Assembly (NCBI RefSeq): GCF_002998925.1
Contig: NZ_CP027228.1
Span: forward strand, 806,001 to 870,000
DNA length: 64,000 nucleotides
Reading direction: 5' to 3'
Source of the DNA: Mogibacterium diversum
GTDB taxonomy: Bacteria > Bacillota > Clostridia > Peptostreptococcales > Anaerovoracaceae
The position numbers and the translations under genes are program-made. Position 1 is the first letter of the stretch. Each line of letters opens with the position of its first letter. Below are positions 34,476 to 43,902 of this stretch, piece by piece. The notes under the pieces are model-generated. The model saw only the letters and a program-made list of their open reading frames with translations, did not search any database and was not told the DNA's origin.

Positions 34476-34619
34476 TTAAAAATTATGTGTTGCTCTCATA
34501 TTCACACACGCACATGCGCAAGAAATAAGATACGGCTTAATAGTATCACCGAAAGATTTCCCCTTCAGCACATCTTTAGTTAGACGAAATTTGAACGGGT
34601 AATGAAAACAAATTTGAAT
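34476..34619 (-). pseudogene. Orphan open frame, possible 3' gene remnant
   Basis: The 370-base gap 34299-34667 is mostly non-coding, but on the minus strand 48 codons stay open between a TGA and a TAA without any ATG or ribosome site. The reading has a protein-like texture (for example LTKDVLKGKSFGDTIKPYL followed by ISCACACVN), and its stop abuts a strong terminator. I recognise no family. It may be the tail of a decayed gene, or chance. Confidence 0.25.
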
Positions 34620-34667
34620 TCACGAATATATAAATGATTTTCATATAGCCATTTACCCTTAATGGTA

Positions 34668-35006
34668 CTAGTAAAGTCCAAGATTTGCGGCAAATGCATG
34701 CATAAATCTCATCTTCCACTTCTTCCATGTGTTGATATGAGCAAAATCATCGAAGCCACCCCCTCTGATTTTGACACTGCTAATAACCCCTTGCCTATAA
34801 TAATCAGGTATTTCTTCAAGAGCTCTCCTAAGACAATCAAGTTTGACAATTGCGTCATCTATCCTATGATCCTGTCCAGATTCATAATTGGAACTCATGG
34901 CGATTTTCTCTAATCTTTCCATATCGCGAATCATCCACACACATTGGTAATAAACTTCTCTCGGCAGACATCGCTCACCTTCAATTCGATATTGATACTC
35001 TTTCAT
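34668..35006 (-). CDS. Small phage-type helical protein, unknown function
   Basis: A 112-residue protein beginning MKEYQYRIEGERCLPREVYY and ending WKKWKMRFMHAFAANLGLY. This outline (cysteine/tryptophan-bearing opening, paired helices, a PDYYRQGV turn and a final W-x-x-R-F stretch) resembles short proteins often found in prophages and integrative elements of Clostridia, sometimes grouped with RinA/ArpU-like regulators. That is a pattern memory, not a proven match. The ATG at 35006 is used because AAAGGAGG lies just before it; the frame is open further up. No other mobile-element gene is nearby. Confidence 0.55.
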   Translation of the reverse strand: MKEYQYRIEGERCLPREVYYQCVWMIRDMERLEKIAMSSNYESGQDHRIDDAIVKLDCLRRALEEIPDYYRQGVISSVKIRGGGFDDFAHINTWKKWKMRFMHAFAANLGLY

Positions 35007-35058
35007 ACATATTCCTCCTTTACATATCAAGTGTAAGAAAAAAACAGAAAAAAATAAA

Positions 35059-35080
35059 TGGACCTGCATAAACAGGTCCA
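35059..35080 (-). terminator. Terminator of hpt
   Basis: TGGACCTG / CAGGTCCA (8-base stem, 6-base loop) followed on the minus strand by TTTATTTTTTT, about 40 bases after the hpt stop. Confidence 0.85.
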
Positions 35081-35121
35081 AAATATTCTAAAAAAGTTAT
35101 TCTTTAAGAAGTTTTCATGCG

Positions 35122-35673
35122 TTATTCTTCAGGCTGAAGATAGCTAATATACGGAAGTCCTCTATACTTCTGATCAAAATCAAGGCCATAACCAATTATG
35201 AATAAATCATCGACAGTAAATCCGATATAATCAGCTACAAAACCAGTTGTTCGGCGTGATGGCTTGTCAAGCATTGTGCAAACCTTGATGGTCTTTGGAT
35301 TCCTCTCCTTAAGCTTTTCGAGCAGGAAAGTAAGAGTAGTACCCGTATCGACTATGTCCTCAATGATAAGCACATTCTTTTGGTATAGGTTCATATCCGT
35401 ATCCATCTTAATCTTAACGACTCCAGAGCTTGTAGTACTTGAGCCGTAGCTGCTGGCCTTAATAAAGTCAATGCTCGTATCTATCGTCAGTTCCTTTAAT
35501 AGATCACACATCCACAGCACAGAGCCCTTAAGAGTACCTATTACTATAAGTTCCTCTCCTTCAAAGTCCGTAGAAATCTGCTTTGCAAGCTCCTTTGCAC
35601 GCTCTCTAATCTGCTCTTCAGTATATAGGATTTTCCCAAAAATTCCACTTTCCGAAGCCTTAATATTAGCCAT
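35122..35673 (-). CDS. hpt: Hypoxanthine phosphoribosyltransferase
   Basis: A 183-residue purine salvage enzyme that makes IMP (and usually GMP) from the base and PRPP. It has the PRPP loop VLIIEDIVDTGTTL, the flexible-loop SYGSSTTSSG and the base-binding DFIIGYGLDFDQ-like stretch (LFIIGYGLDFDQKYRGLPY). Length is normal. GGAGGGAG precedes the ATG. It lies 60 bases after engB, probably the last gene of the tig-clpP-clpX-lon-engB run. Confidence 0.95.
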   Translation of the reverse strand: MANIKASESGIFGKILYTEEQIRERAKELAKQISTDFEGEELIVIGTLKGSVLWMCDLLKELTIDTSIDFIKASSYGSSTTSSGVVKIKMDTDMNLYQKNVLIIEDIVDTGTTLTFLLEKLKERNPKTIKVCTMLDKPSRRTTGFVADYIGFTVDDLFIIGYGLDFDQKYRGLPYISYLQPEE

Positions 35674-35732
35674 TTGCTCCCTCCACTTTAATAATAATCA
35701 CGGTATACACTTCTTAAAAAGATTAAATTATT

Positions 35733-36329
35733 CTATTCTCCGTAGTTTTCCAGCAGTTTCTCGATTTCATCTAATAGAACTTCATGCCCTGATTTCTTGA
35801 GCGCACTTACTGGAATAATCTTATCCGCATTACTCATACCTAAAGTCTTTCGGATTTCTAAGATGTTTTTACTACGCTGATTAGATGACACTTTGTCAGC
35901 TTTCGTCGCCACAACGATGCCATCTAAATTGAAATACTTAAGATAATCATACATCTGAACATCCTGCGCAGAAGGTTTATGCCTGATATCTACTAGCTGA
36001 ATCACTTTGAGGAGGCCTTCTCTATTCTCAAGATAGCTTTCCATCATCGCGCCCCATTTCTCAGACTCAGATTTTGATACTCTTGCATAACCATATCCTG
36101 GTAAATCGACAATCCTGAACTCATCATTTATCCTATAAAAATTGATAGTTCTGGTCTTGCCAGGGCTACCGCTAACTCTTGCTAGATTTTTTCTTCTAGT
36201 CAGCAAGTTAAGTAGCGACGATTTTCCTACATTTGATCTACCTGCAAAAGCTATCTCTGGTACACCAGATTCAGGGTATTGCGCAGATTTGACTGCAACT
36301 GCCTCTAGTTCAGATTTATTTATCTGCAT
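35733..36329 (-). CDS. engB: Ribosome biogenesis GTPase EngB/YsxC
   Basis: A 198-residue TrmE-Era-EngA-EngB-type GTPase required for assembly of the large ribosomal subunit. G1 is GRSNVGKS (30-37), G3 is DLPGYG and G4 is ATKADK. It starts 12 bases after the lon stop with GAGGATGAG as ribosome site inside the lon end. The lon-engB order is common in Firmicutes. Confidence 0.95.
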   Translation of the reverse strand: MQINKSELEAVAVKSAQYPESGVPEIAFAGRSNVGKSSLLNLLTRRKNLARVSGSPGKTRTINFYRINDEFRIVDLPGYGYARVSKSESEKWGAMMESYLENREGLLKVIQLVDIRHKPSAQDVQMYDYLKYFNLDGIVVATKADKVSSNQRSKNILEIRKTLGMSNADKIIPVSALKKSGHEVLLDEIEKLLENYGE

Positions 36330-36341
36330 ATCTCATCCTCT

Positions 36342-38690
36342 TTAACTACTTGCTTTATCCTGTTTTTTGCTCGCCTCATCCTCAAGTATAATCTCTTTAA
36401 ATGCATCCTCAACTGTCTCGAGGAACACAAAATCAAGCTTTTTGCGGACTGATAGCGGTATTTCTTCAGTATCACGCTTATTGTCAGCAGGTAGAAGTAT
36501 TTTTCTAATCCCCTGCCTGTACGCTGCGAGCACTTTCTCCTTGATTCCACCTACCGGTAGGATTCTACCCCTCAGTGTAATCTCACCAGTCATAGCGACA
36601 TCTCTCCTAACCCTTTTGCCAGACAAAGTAGAGAAAAGAGCTGAACACATCGTCACGCCTGCTGACGGTCCGTCTTTTGGAGTTGCACCTTCAGGAATGT
36701 GAACCTGAAGGTCGTTATCCTTAAATATACTATCTGGAATGTCGTACTTCGAAGCTACAGATCTGATATAACCCAGAGCTGCCTGAGCCGACTCCTTCAT
36801 CACGTCCCCCATCTGACCAGTCAGTATGAGTTTTCCGCTTCCCGGCATCTTGATTGTTTCAATCTCAAGGGTTACCCCTCCAACAGCCGTCCATGCCATC
36901 CCCGTTGTTACACCAATCTGAGGACTTAAATCATCGAGATCCTCTCTAAATATCTTTTTACCCAGATACTTTTCAAGGTTTCTAGATGTAATTAAGTACC
37001 TATGCTTCTTCTCAGTTAAAATATTTTTTGCTACTTTACGGCAAATCGATCCGATTGCACGCTCCAGATTACGAACACCAGCTTCTCTCGTATAGTAGTT
37101 GATTATATCGCGAATTACTGATTCAGAGAACGATAGCTGACTCTTTCTTATAGCATGCTCTTTAAGCTGCTTTGGAATCAGGTAATTCTCTGCAATATGA
37201 ACCTTTTCCTCCTCGATATAACTTGAGAGTTCAATGACTTCCATTCTGTCGAGCAAAGCTCTTGGAATGGTCTGAGTTGTGTTTGCGGTGGTTATAAACA
37301 TTGCTCTCGATAGATCAAATGGCACTTCAAGATAATGATCTGTAAACGTCTTGTTCTGTTCTGGATCTAGCACTTCTAGCAGTGCGGATGCAGGATCTCC
37401 CCTAAAATCGCTTCCAATCTTATCAATCTCATCGAGTAAGAACAGCGGATTATTCGTCCCAGCTTCTATGAAGTTATTGATAACTCTACCAGGAATTGCG
37501 CCAACATAGGTGCGTCTATGACCCCTAATCTCTGCCTCATCACGAACTCCACCTAACGACATCCTCACAAACTCTCTATTAGTAGCATGAGCAATTGACC
37601 GAGCTATAGATGTCTTTCCGACGCCCGGAGGTCCAACGAGACAGATGATGGGTCCCTTTGCTCCTTTTGTAAGGTGCATAACAGCAAGCTGCTCGATAAT
37701 CCTCTCTTTAACCTTTGTTAGACCGTAATGCTCGTTATTAAGTGTTTTTTCAGCTTTTCTGATGTTCGTATTAACCCTTGACTCTTTGTTCCAAGGAAGC
37801 TCCAAAATAGTCTCTATGTAGGTCCTGCTCACGTTTGCATCAGGGCTCATCATATTCATCTTACGGAATTTACTGATTTCCTTGCGAAGCTTTTCATCAA
37901 CCTTCTCATCTAATTTAAGTTCATCGAGCTTTTTAAGCCATCCATCCGCCTCATCATCAGAATCATCATCATTCTCGCCAAGTTCTTCTTTGATGACATT
38001 CAGCTGTTCACGTAGATAATACTCACGTTGACCTTTATTCATATTTTGCATAACACGATTGTTAATGCGCTTTGTTAGTGTCAAAACCTCGTTTTCCCTA
38101 GAAATTGTCTCAATAAGCTGCTCTATCAACTCATTTACTGAATTCAACTCTAGTAGTCCTTGCAGAACATCATACGGCACAGCAAGTTCTCCCGCTATAG
38201 TGTAGGCGAGTTCTACCGGATCTTCTACCCCATCTATCAGAGCCCGTGCAGCAGCTTCTCCGGAGTTACTCATCTCGACATAACTGAAGTAAGTCTCTTT
38301 AAGCACTCTTACAAGAGCGATAACATTTAGTTCATAATTCTCTTCAGAAATAGTATCAAGTACTTCGTAATCGCAATATAGAGTGTCATCTTCGTCATAT
38401 ACAGCAGAAAGCCTAATACGGTTTACACACTCTGCGAGCACTCTCACGTACTCCTCATGGCGCTTTATAACTTGTTTAACACGAATCTCTACACCAGTCG
38501 TGAATATATCCTCTTCCTTTGGTGCATTTATAGAAATATCTCTTTGAGTTGCTACAATGAGATGTTTATCTTCGCTCATAGCAGCATCAAGCGATTTAAG
38601 GGACTTGTCTCTTCCGATATCAAATCCAACTATTGTATTTGGAAAGAAGGTCTGTCCCCTAAGTGGTATGAATGGTACTCTAACTTTCAT
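36342..38690 (-). CDS. lon: ATP-dependent protease Lon
   Basis: A 782-residue LonA protease with the N-terminal substrate domain (1-200), coiled-coil (220-270), AAA+ module with Walker A GPPGVGKTS near 351-359, and C-terminal protease domain with the Ser-Lys dyad: Ser about 676 in PKDGPSAGV and Lys about 719 in GGIKEKVLA. It degrades misfolded and regulatory proteins in the cytosol. GGAGG precedes the ATG. It is the fourth gene of a protein-quality operon. Confidence 0.97.
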   Translation of the reverse strand: MKVRVPFIPLRGQTFFPNTIVGFDIGRDKSLKSLDAAMSEDKHLIVATQRDISINAPKEEDIFTTGVEIRVKQVIKRHEEYVRVLAECVNRIRLSAVYDEDDTLYCDYEVLDTISEENYELNVIALVRVLKETYFSYVEMSNSGEAAARALIDGVEDPVELAYTIAGELAVPYDVLQGLLELNSVNELIEQLIETISRENEVLTLTKRINNRVMQNMNKGQREYYLREQLNVIKEELGENDDDSDDEADGWLKKLDELKLDEKVDEKLRKEISKFRKMNMMSPDANVSRTYIETILELPWNKESRVNTNIRKAEKTLNNEHYGLTKVKERIIEQLAVMHLTKGAKGPIICLVGPPGVGKTSIARSIAHATNREFVRMSLGGVRDEAEIRGHRRTYVGAIPGRVINNFIEAGTNNPLFLLDEIDKIGSDFRGDPASALLEVLDPEQNKTFTDHYLEVPFDLSRAMFITTANTTQTIPRALLDRMEVIELSSYIEEEKVHIAENYLIPKQLKEHAIRKSQLSFSESVIRDIINYYTREAGVRNLERAIGSICRKVAKNILTEKKHRYLITSRNLEKYLGKKIFREDLDDLSPQIGVTTGMAWTAVGGVTLEIETIKMPGSGKLILTGQMGDVMKESAQAALGYIRSVASKYDIPDSIFKDNDLQVHIPEGATPKDGPSAGVTMCSALFSTLSGKRVRRDVAMTGEITLRGRILPVGGIKEKVLAAYRQGIRKILLPADNKRDTEEIPLSVRKKLDFVFLETVEDAFKEIILEDEASKKQDKASS

Positions 38691-38715
38691 ACTCCCTCCT
38701 TAAGTCCCTATACCA

Positions 38716-38746
38716 CAAGACGGCATCAAACATTAATGCCGCCTTG
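38716..38746 (-). terminator. Hairpin between clpX and lon
   Basis: CAAGACGGCAT / ATGCCGCCTTG, an 11-base stem with one mismatch, lies between the clpX stop and the lon ribosome site. It has no T-run, so it may be an RNA-processing or stabilising hairpin rather than a terminator. Confidence 0.4.
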
Positions 38747-38763
38747 AGATATCATTTGAAATT

Positions 38764-40035
38764 TTATGCGTCTTTTTCCTTGCTTTCAGAATCTGTCACT
38801 AAAATAGGCATAGTACCCTTTTCGACAGTCTCTTTAGTGACAATGCACTTGTGCACATCATTTCTTGACGGCAACTCATACATGACATCTGTCATCATGC
38901 CCTCAAATATCCCTCGCAGGCCTCTAGCACCTGTCTTAAGCTCAATTGCCTTGTTAGCTATGGCAGAAATTGCCTCTTCTTCAACCTCAAGCTCAATGTT
39001 GTCCATAGCAAGCATGGTTGTATACTGTTTAATTAGCGAATTACGAGGCTCCTTCATGATTTTGCTGAGAGCTTCTTCGCTCAGTTCATCAAGTGAAACG
39101 ATTACAGGAAGTCTTCCTATCAGTTCTGGGATAATTCCAAACTTTAGCAAGTCCTCCGGCTCCACCATCGACAAAATCTCCTTCTCATCGATATCGTGAG
39201 CAGAATCATTTGTACCATTGAAGCCGATAACCTTATTTCCAAGCCTGCGCTTTATTATTGTCGAAAGCCCAGCAAAAGCACCGCCACATATGAATAGCAC
39301 ATCCTTAGTGTCGAAATGGATAAATTCTTGCATTGGGTGCTTCCGTCCGCCTTGAGGTGGTACGTTTGCCACCGTTCCCTCGATAATTTTGAGAAGTGCT
39401 TGCTGCACTCCCTCCCCGCTTACATCTCTAGTAATAGATGTATTCTCAGACTTGCGCGCAATCTTATCAATCTCATCGATATAGATTATTCCCTTTTGCG
39501 CTCTATCAAGATCACCATCTGCTGCCTGATATAGTCTTAAGAGAATGTTCTCGACATCTTCACCTACATATCCAGCTTCAGTTAGCGACGTAGCATCAAC
39601 TATTGCAAACGGAACATTGAGGATGCGAGCCATCGTCTGAGCTAGCAGCGTCTTACCGCTACCAGTCGGTCCTAGCATCAAAACATTGCTCTTCTGAAGC
39701 TCAACTGCATCGTTGTTCTTCTCATCTGCATTTTGCTCTAAATATTTAATCCTCTTGTAGTGATTATAAACAGCTACAGCAAGACTCTTTTTTGCAGTTT
39801 CCTGCTCTATTACATATTCTCCTAGCTCTCTCGCAATCTCCTTTGGAGTTGGTAGCGTAGTCAGCGTCTCATGCACTTCACCCGTCACCCCATCTTCCTT
39901 GAGGAGTTCCGAGCAAAGCTCAATGCATTCGTTACAGATATTTACATCCTGACCTACGATTATACGTCTAACTTGGGAGCTAGTCTTGCCACAGAATGAG
40001 CAAACTAATTCATTTGGATTATGATTGTTATCCAA
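38764..40035 (-). CDS. clpX: ClpXP ATPase subunit ClpX
   Basis: A 423-residue AAA+ unfoldase that feeds ClpP. The N-terminal zinc domain has CSFCGK and CNECIELC (about 12-40), Walker A is GPTGSGKT, Walker B is IIYIDEIDKI, and the IGF-type ClpP-binding loop is NKVIGFNG. Translation starts at TTG (40035), seven bases after GGAGGTAG; no ATG fits better. It lies 13 bases after clpP. Confidence 0.97.
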   Translation of the reverse strand: MDNNHNPNELVCSFCGKTSSQVRRIIVGQDVNICNECIELCSELLKEDGVTGEVHETLTTLPTPKEIARELGEYVIEQETAKKSLAVAVYNHYKRIKYLEQNADEKNNDAVELQKSNVLMLGPTGSGKTLLAQTMARILNVPFAIVDATSLTEAGYVGEDVENILLRLYQAADGDLDRAQKGIIYIDEIDKIARKSENTSITRDVSGEGVQQALLKIIEGTVANVPPQGGRKHPMQEFIHFDTKDVLFICGGAFAGLSTIIKRRLGNKVIGFNGTNDSAHDIDEKEILSMVEPEDLLKFGIIPELIGRLPVIVSLDELSEEALSKIMKEPRNSLIKQYTTMLAMDNIELEVEEEAISAIANKAIELKTGARGLRGIFEGMMTDVMYELPSRNDVHKCIVTKETVEKGTMPILVTDSESKEKDA

Positions 40036-40048
40036 GCTCTACCTCCAG

Positions 40049-40642
40049 CTATCTGCTCAATTCATCTCTAGACAGAACCTTATCTACAAGGCCATATTCA
40101 ACTGCCTCTGAAGCTGACATAAAGTTGTCTCGGTCAGTATCCCTTAAAATCATTTCATAAGGTTGACCTGTCGCTTCAGAAAGTATCTTATTGAGCTTTT
40201 CCTTTGTCTTCTGCATCCACTCTGCCTGAATCTTGATGTCTGACGCCTGGCCCTTAGCTCCGCCAAGTGGCTGGTGAATCATAATCTCAGCATTAGGTAG
40301 TGCAAAACGCTTTCCCTTTGTGCCTGCCGTCATGAGGACAGCTCCCATGCTCGCAGCCATCCCAAAGCAGATAGTAGCGATATCAGGCTTAACGTACTTC
40401 ATCGTATCGTAGATACCCATTCCTGCCGTTACGGAGCCACCTGGTGAATTGATATAAATATTAATATCCTTCTCAGGATCCTCGGCTTCTAGAAACAATA
40501 GCTGTGCAACGACAACACTCGCAAGATGATCATCTATTTCTTGGTCAATAAAGATAATCCTATCTTTGAGCAATCTAGAATAGATATCATAGCTGCGCTC
40601 GCCGCCGCCAGTCTGTTCAACTACGTAAGGTATTAAACTCAC
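40049..40642 (-). CDS. clpP: ATP-dependent Clp protease proteolytic subunit
   Basis: A 197-residue serine protease forming tetradecamers with ClpX. The catalytic triad is Ser98 (GMAASMGA), His123 (MIHQPLGG) and Asp172 (DTDRDNFM). The start is GTG (40642) after AGGGAGGAAG. It lies between tig and clpX, the usual order. Confidence 0.97.
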   Translation of the reverse strand: MSLIPYVVEQTGGGERSYDIYSRLLKDRIIFIDQEIDDHLASVVVAQLLFLEAEDPEKDINIYINSPGGSVTAGMGIYDTMKYVKPDIATICFGMAASMGAVLMTAGTKGKRFALPNAEIMIHQPLGGAKGQASDIKIQAEWMQKTKEKLNKILSEATGQPYEMILRDTDRDNFMSASEAVEYGLVDKVLSRDELSR

Positions 40643-40681
40643 TATGCTTCCTCCCTATGGCAGATATATCTGACTGAGAGC

Positions 40682-41998
40682 CTACTTGCTCTCCTCTGCC
40701 TCTTCCTTCTTTTCAACCAGCTTAGCGTTATCGAACATGAAATCGATAGCCTTGCGTGTCTTTACATCTTCAGCGAAGAATCTAAGATTTTCTTCACCCA
40801 TAACCTTTTTAACCTGATCGATAGACTGTCCATACTGCTCAGCGAACTTCTGTAGCTCTTCCTCTAGTTCAGCCTCAGTAGCCTCGATACCCTCCTTGGC
40901 AACAACTGCTCTGATGAGAATTCTCATAGCAACTCTCTTCTTGGCATCCTCTCTTGCTCCCTCTCTTACATCATTAATTGTCTGTCCGAGAAGCTGCATG
41001 TACTGATCAAGAGATAGTCCCTGGTAAGCGAGCTGCTGATTCATCTCGTTAACCATTCTATCGATTTCTTCTTCTACCATTGCTGCAGGAACTTCAACTT
41101 CATTTACTTCACAAAGCTTATCTAGAAGCTCGTTCTTCATCTGGGCTTCATCTCTATCCTTTGCATTCTTTTCAAGATTCTTCTTAACATCAGCCTTTAG
41201 TTCTGCTAGTGTCTCAAACTCGCTTACATCACTAGCTAGATCATCGTCAATTTCAGGGAGAACTTCTACCTTTATCTCGTGGATTTTTGTCTCAAATAGA
41301 GCATCCTTGCCTGCGAGATCCTTTGCATTATAGTTCTCTGGGAATGTAACTCTAACTTCTACTTCCTCACCAGCTTCCTTGCCGATTAGCTGATCTTCAA
41401 AGCCTGGGATAAACTGTCCAGAACCTAGCTTAAGTTCAAAGTTCTCAGCCTTTCCACCATCGAAATGCTTTCCATCGATGGACCCATCAAAATCGATAAC
41501 AACTGTATCACCATCCTGAGTCTTGCGACCTTCAACTGTCTCAAGTCTAGCCTGGCTCTTCTGAATTCTCTCTAGATCTGCATCAACATCTGCATCAGTA
41601 ACCTCTGATGCAACCTTTGTTACCTCCAGATTCTTGTAATTCTTTACTTCAACCTCTGGGAAGAGCTGAACAGTTGCATTAACTGTTACGTCTTCACCCT
41701 TCTTAACCTCTCCAACCTCAAGCTGTGGATTAGCAACAACCTCAAGGTCAAGTTCTACTACTGCTTCAGGATAAGCCTTGTTGAGCAGACCATTTAAAGC
41801 CTCATCATAGAAAATATCCTCGCCATAGTTATTCTCGATAATCTTTCTAGGCGCCTTGCCCTTACGGAATCCATCAATAGAGAACTTGTCTTTGTTCTTC
41901 TTGTATGCGTCTACGATAGCATCCTCGAACTCGTCAGCGGTGAATACGAGGGTGAATTTAGCGATGTTATTTTCCTTTGAGATCAGATTAGTGTTCAT
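40682..41998 (-). CDS. tig: Trigger factor
   Basis: A 438-residue ribosome-bound chaperone and prolyl isomerase. The N-terminal ribosome-binding domain has the GFRKGKAPRKIIE signature (about 43-55), the FKBP-type PPIase domain spans about 150-245 (DGDTVVIDFDGSIDGKHFDGG), and a helical C-terminal domain follows with a highly charged tail. AGGAGGATATATA precedes the ATG. First gene of the tig-clpP-clpX-lon-engB(-hpt) run. Confidence 0.97.
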   Translation of the reverse strand: MNTNLISKENNIAKFTLVFTADEFEDAIVDAYKKNKDKFSIDGFRKGKAPRKIIENNYGEDIFYDEALNGLLNKAYPEAVVELDLEVVANPQLEVGEVKKGEDVTVNATVQLFPEVEVKNYKNLEVTKVASEVTDADVDADLERIQKSQARLETVEGRKTQDGDTVVIDFDGSIDGKHFDGGKAENFELKLGSGQFIPGFEDQLIGKEAGEEVEVRVTFPENYNAKDLAGKDALFETKIHEIKVEVLPEIDDDLASDVSEFETLAELKADVKKNLEKNAKDRDEAQMKNELLDKLCEVNEVEVPAAMVEEEIDRMVNEMNQQLAYQGLSLDQYMQLLGQTINDVREGAREDAKKRVAMRILIRAVVAKEGIEATEAELEEELQKFAEQYGQSIDQVKKVMGEENLRFFAEDVKTRKAIDFMFDNAKLVEKKEEAEESK

Positions 41999-42072
41999 TA
42001 TATATCCTCCTAAATTTTGTTCCTTAAATAATTAATGTTGATATTATGTTATACATGTGGAGTCTTCATATT

Positions 42073-42687
42073 CTATTCTGCAAAGCCCTTCTGAAGCTTT
42101 GAGATATTCTCCGCTTTAAGATTGTACTTCTCAGCCAGTTTACTAGCAATATACTTAAAATCTTCTTCACTTCCGTGGTACCATTCGAGTTCCATCTCTG
42201 AAATAGGAACGTCTCCCGATTCACCATGAACAGTGCCGATGTCAAAAGAGAGAGCGCTTATGGAATCACCTGTGTCAATTTTAAGCAATTCACGTGTGAA
42301 ATCCATCTTCATAACTTCTTTCAACTTCTTGCTTCCTGCTGCCTTGATAAGCACATCATACGCTTCACTTGACTCGAAGGCTTCAATGTCAGGCTCCATA
42401 GCGAACCTTTCATCGTTGATTACTAAATTGAACTCTTCTCTAGAGTGAAGTCCATCTTCAACCTTGTTATCCCACTTCACTGTAGCAGTAATGCGGTCGT
42501 TCTCATATCTAACCCTATAGGCGATCCCCGCTTTACGAAGATCAAGATCGTCCGTATCAAAATAAACCGCCTTCATGTCGATTACTTCTAATGCATTGCG
42601 ATCAACATAATCATCAAGCATTGAATCATTTATAATTTTATCTACAAGAGACGTGTCATCGATACAAAATTTAAACTCTGTTTCCAT
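42073..42687 (-). CDS. CYTH-domain protein
   Basis: A 204-residue CYTH (triphosphate tunnel) domain protein that opens with METEFKFCI, the EXEXK-type motif, and has further charged strands (YRVRYENDRITATVKWDNK, then REEFNLVI) as in the eight-stranded tunnel. Family members hydrolyse inorganic triphosphate or thiamine triphosphate or bind nucleotides; which applies is open. The ATG at 42687 follows GGGAG; a TTG four codons upstream is part of that site. It lies next to tig but a 74-base gap separates them. Confidence 0.8.
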   Translation of the reverse strand: METEFKFCIDDTSLVDKIINDSMLDDYVDRNALEVIDMKAVYFDTDDLDLRKAGIAYRVRYENDRITATVKWDNKVEDGLHSREEFNLVINDERFAMEPDIEAFESSEAYDVLIKAAGSKKLKEVMKMDFTRELLKIDTGDSISALSFDIGTVHGESGDVPISEMELEWYHGSEEDFKYIASKLAEKYNLKAENISKLQKGFAE

Positions 42688-42815
42688 ATAAACTCCCAAT
42701 AGCCGCTAGTACGGCATTTTTCGTAATATCAATTGATTTTACATAAAACCGTTGATTTTGTCAATGCGAGAGCCACTTCGGCACCCACTTTTGAGCATTT
42801 CTACACACTTTTAAC

Positions 42816-42841
42816 ATAAAAAATACCGCTTTTGCGGTATT
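42816..42841 (-). terminator. Terminator overlapping the murI stop codon
   Basis: AATACCGC / GCGGTATT (8-base stem, 4-base loop) followed by TTTTTT on the minus strand. The murI stop codon lies inside the stem, so translation to the end of the gene may compete with folding. Confidence 0.85.
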
Positions 42842-43640
42842 ATTCGTCCAATTTCTTTAATTTAATTTTTGTATCATACCCTTCAAATAGCGTATCTGTC
42901 ATTCTTATGAAGTTTTCCGAGAGGTCACTGGCGTAGAATCTATCTGGGAAGTCATTTTCTTCTGCCAACATATCCCTTTCTGTCAGTATGTCCACAACAT
43001 CGCTTATAACCTCAGCTGAAGAATTATATAGCCTTAGCTTCGGATAAAGCCTACTTATATTTGGTGCAATAAGCGGATAATGAGTGCACCCAAGAATCAG
43101 ACTATCTAGCTGATTTTTCTTTACAAAATCATCCATGTAATACTTAATTGTAAGATCCATTATCTCATTATCAATAATTCCTTCTTCAATCAGCGGCACA
43201 AAAGCCGGACAAGCTAGGCTAAAGGTGTTGATATTTGGATTAAGTTCATGAATTCTCTCGGCATAGACCCCACTCTCTATCGTCACCTTTGTTCCGATAA
43301 TCCCTACATTGAGAGTGTTATCTGCGGCTACACGTCTAGCTGTCGGATCTATTACCCCGACAATTGGAACTTCAGGATGCCTTTTTCTCAGCATATCAAG
43401 CGCCATTGCTGTAACAGTATTGCAGGCGATTACAATCAGCTTAACGTTCTTGCTAACCAGATAGTCAACTATCTGTGCAGAGAACTTGCAAACTGTCTCT
43501 GGTGACTTGGAACCATACGGAGTCCTCGCAGTATCGCCAAAATATAATACTTTTTCATTTGGAAGGGCGCACTTAAGAACTGGCACGCTAGTCAGGCCAC
43601 CAAGCCCAGAATCAAAGAATCCTATTGCTCTATTATCCAT
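42840..43640 (-). CDS. murI: Glutamate racemase
   Basis: A 266-residue cofactor-independent racemase that supplies D-glutamate for peptidoglycan. The two catalytic cysteines are Cys73 (IACNTVTA) and Cys185 (LGCTHYPL), and the N-terminal FFDSGLGGLT and YFGDTARTPYG blocks are intact. AAGGAGAGGGAG precedes the ATG. It lies just after the tRNA-Leu gene. Confidence 0.96.
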   Translation of the reverse strand: MDNRAIGFFDSGLGGLTSVPVLKCALPNEKVLYFGDTARTPYGSKSPETVCKFSAQIVDYLVSKNVKLIVIACNTVTAMALDMLRKRHPEVPIVGVIDPTARRVAADNTLNVGIIGTKVTIESGVYAERIHELNPNINTFSLACPAFVPLIEEGIIDNEIMDLTIKYYMDDFVKKNQLDSLILGCTHYPLIAPNISRLYPKLRLYNSSAEVISDVVDILTERDMLAEENDFPDRFYASDLSENFIRMTDTLFEGYDTKIKLKKLDE

Positions 43641-43689
43641 CTCCCTCTCCTTAACAAAAAAGCGAGGTTACATATAAACCTCGCTCACG

Positions 43690-43775
43690 TGGTGCGGATG
43701 GAGGGACTCGAACCCTCATGACTGTTCGTCACACGGACCTGAACCGTGCGCGTCTGCCAATTCCGCCACATCCGC
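43690..43775 (-). tRNA. tRNA-Leu (anticodon CAG)
   Basis: The minus strand reads a full class II tRNA: acceptor GCGGATG pairing with the CATCCGC end, D-arm, anticodon stem CACGG/CCGTG with loop TTCAGGT (anticodon CAG, reads CUG), a long variable arm (ACGAACAGTCAT), and the T-arm GGGTTCGAGTCCC. The discriminator A and the CCA end are encoded (CCA at 43690-43692). It lies between the DUF1292 gene and murI. Confidence 0.95.
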
Positions 43776-43858
43776 TCATGCAGTTTTAAACTGAAATAGA
43801 CAAGCGATATTATACAATAATTAAAAAAAAATGTAAATATAAAATACTCATAGCAAAA

Positions 43859-43881
43859 CCGCGCTGAGAAAATCAGCGCGG
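43859..43881 (-). terminator. Terminator of the DUF1292 gene
   Basis: CCGCGCTGA / TCAGCGCGG, a perfect 9-base stem, followed on the minus strand by TTTTG; 21 bases after the stop codon. Confidence 0.85.
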
Positions 43882-43902
43882 CGATATAATCTATCAGTTA
43901 TA

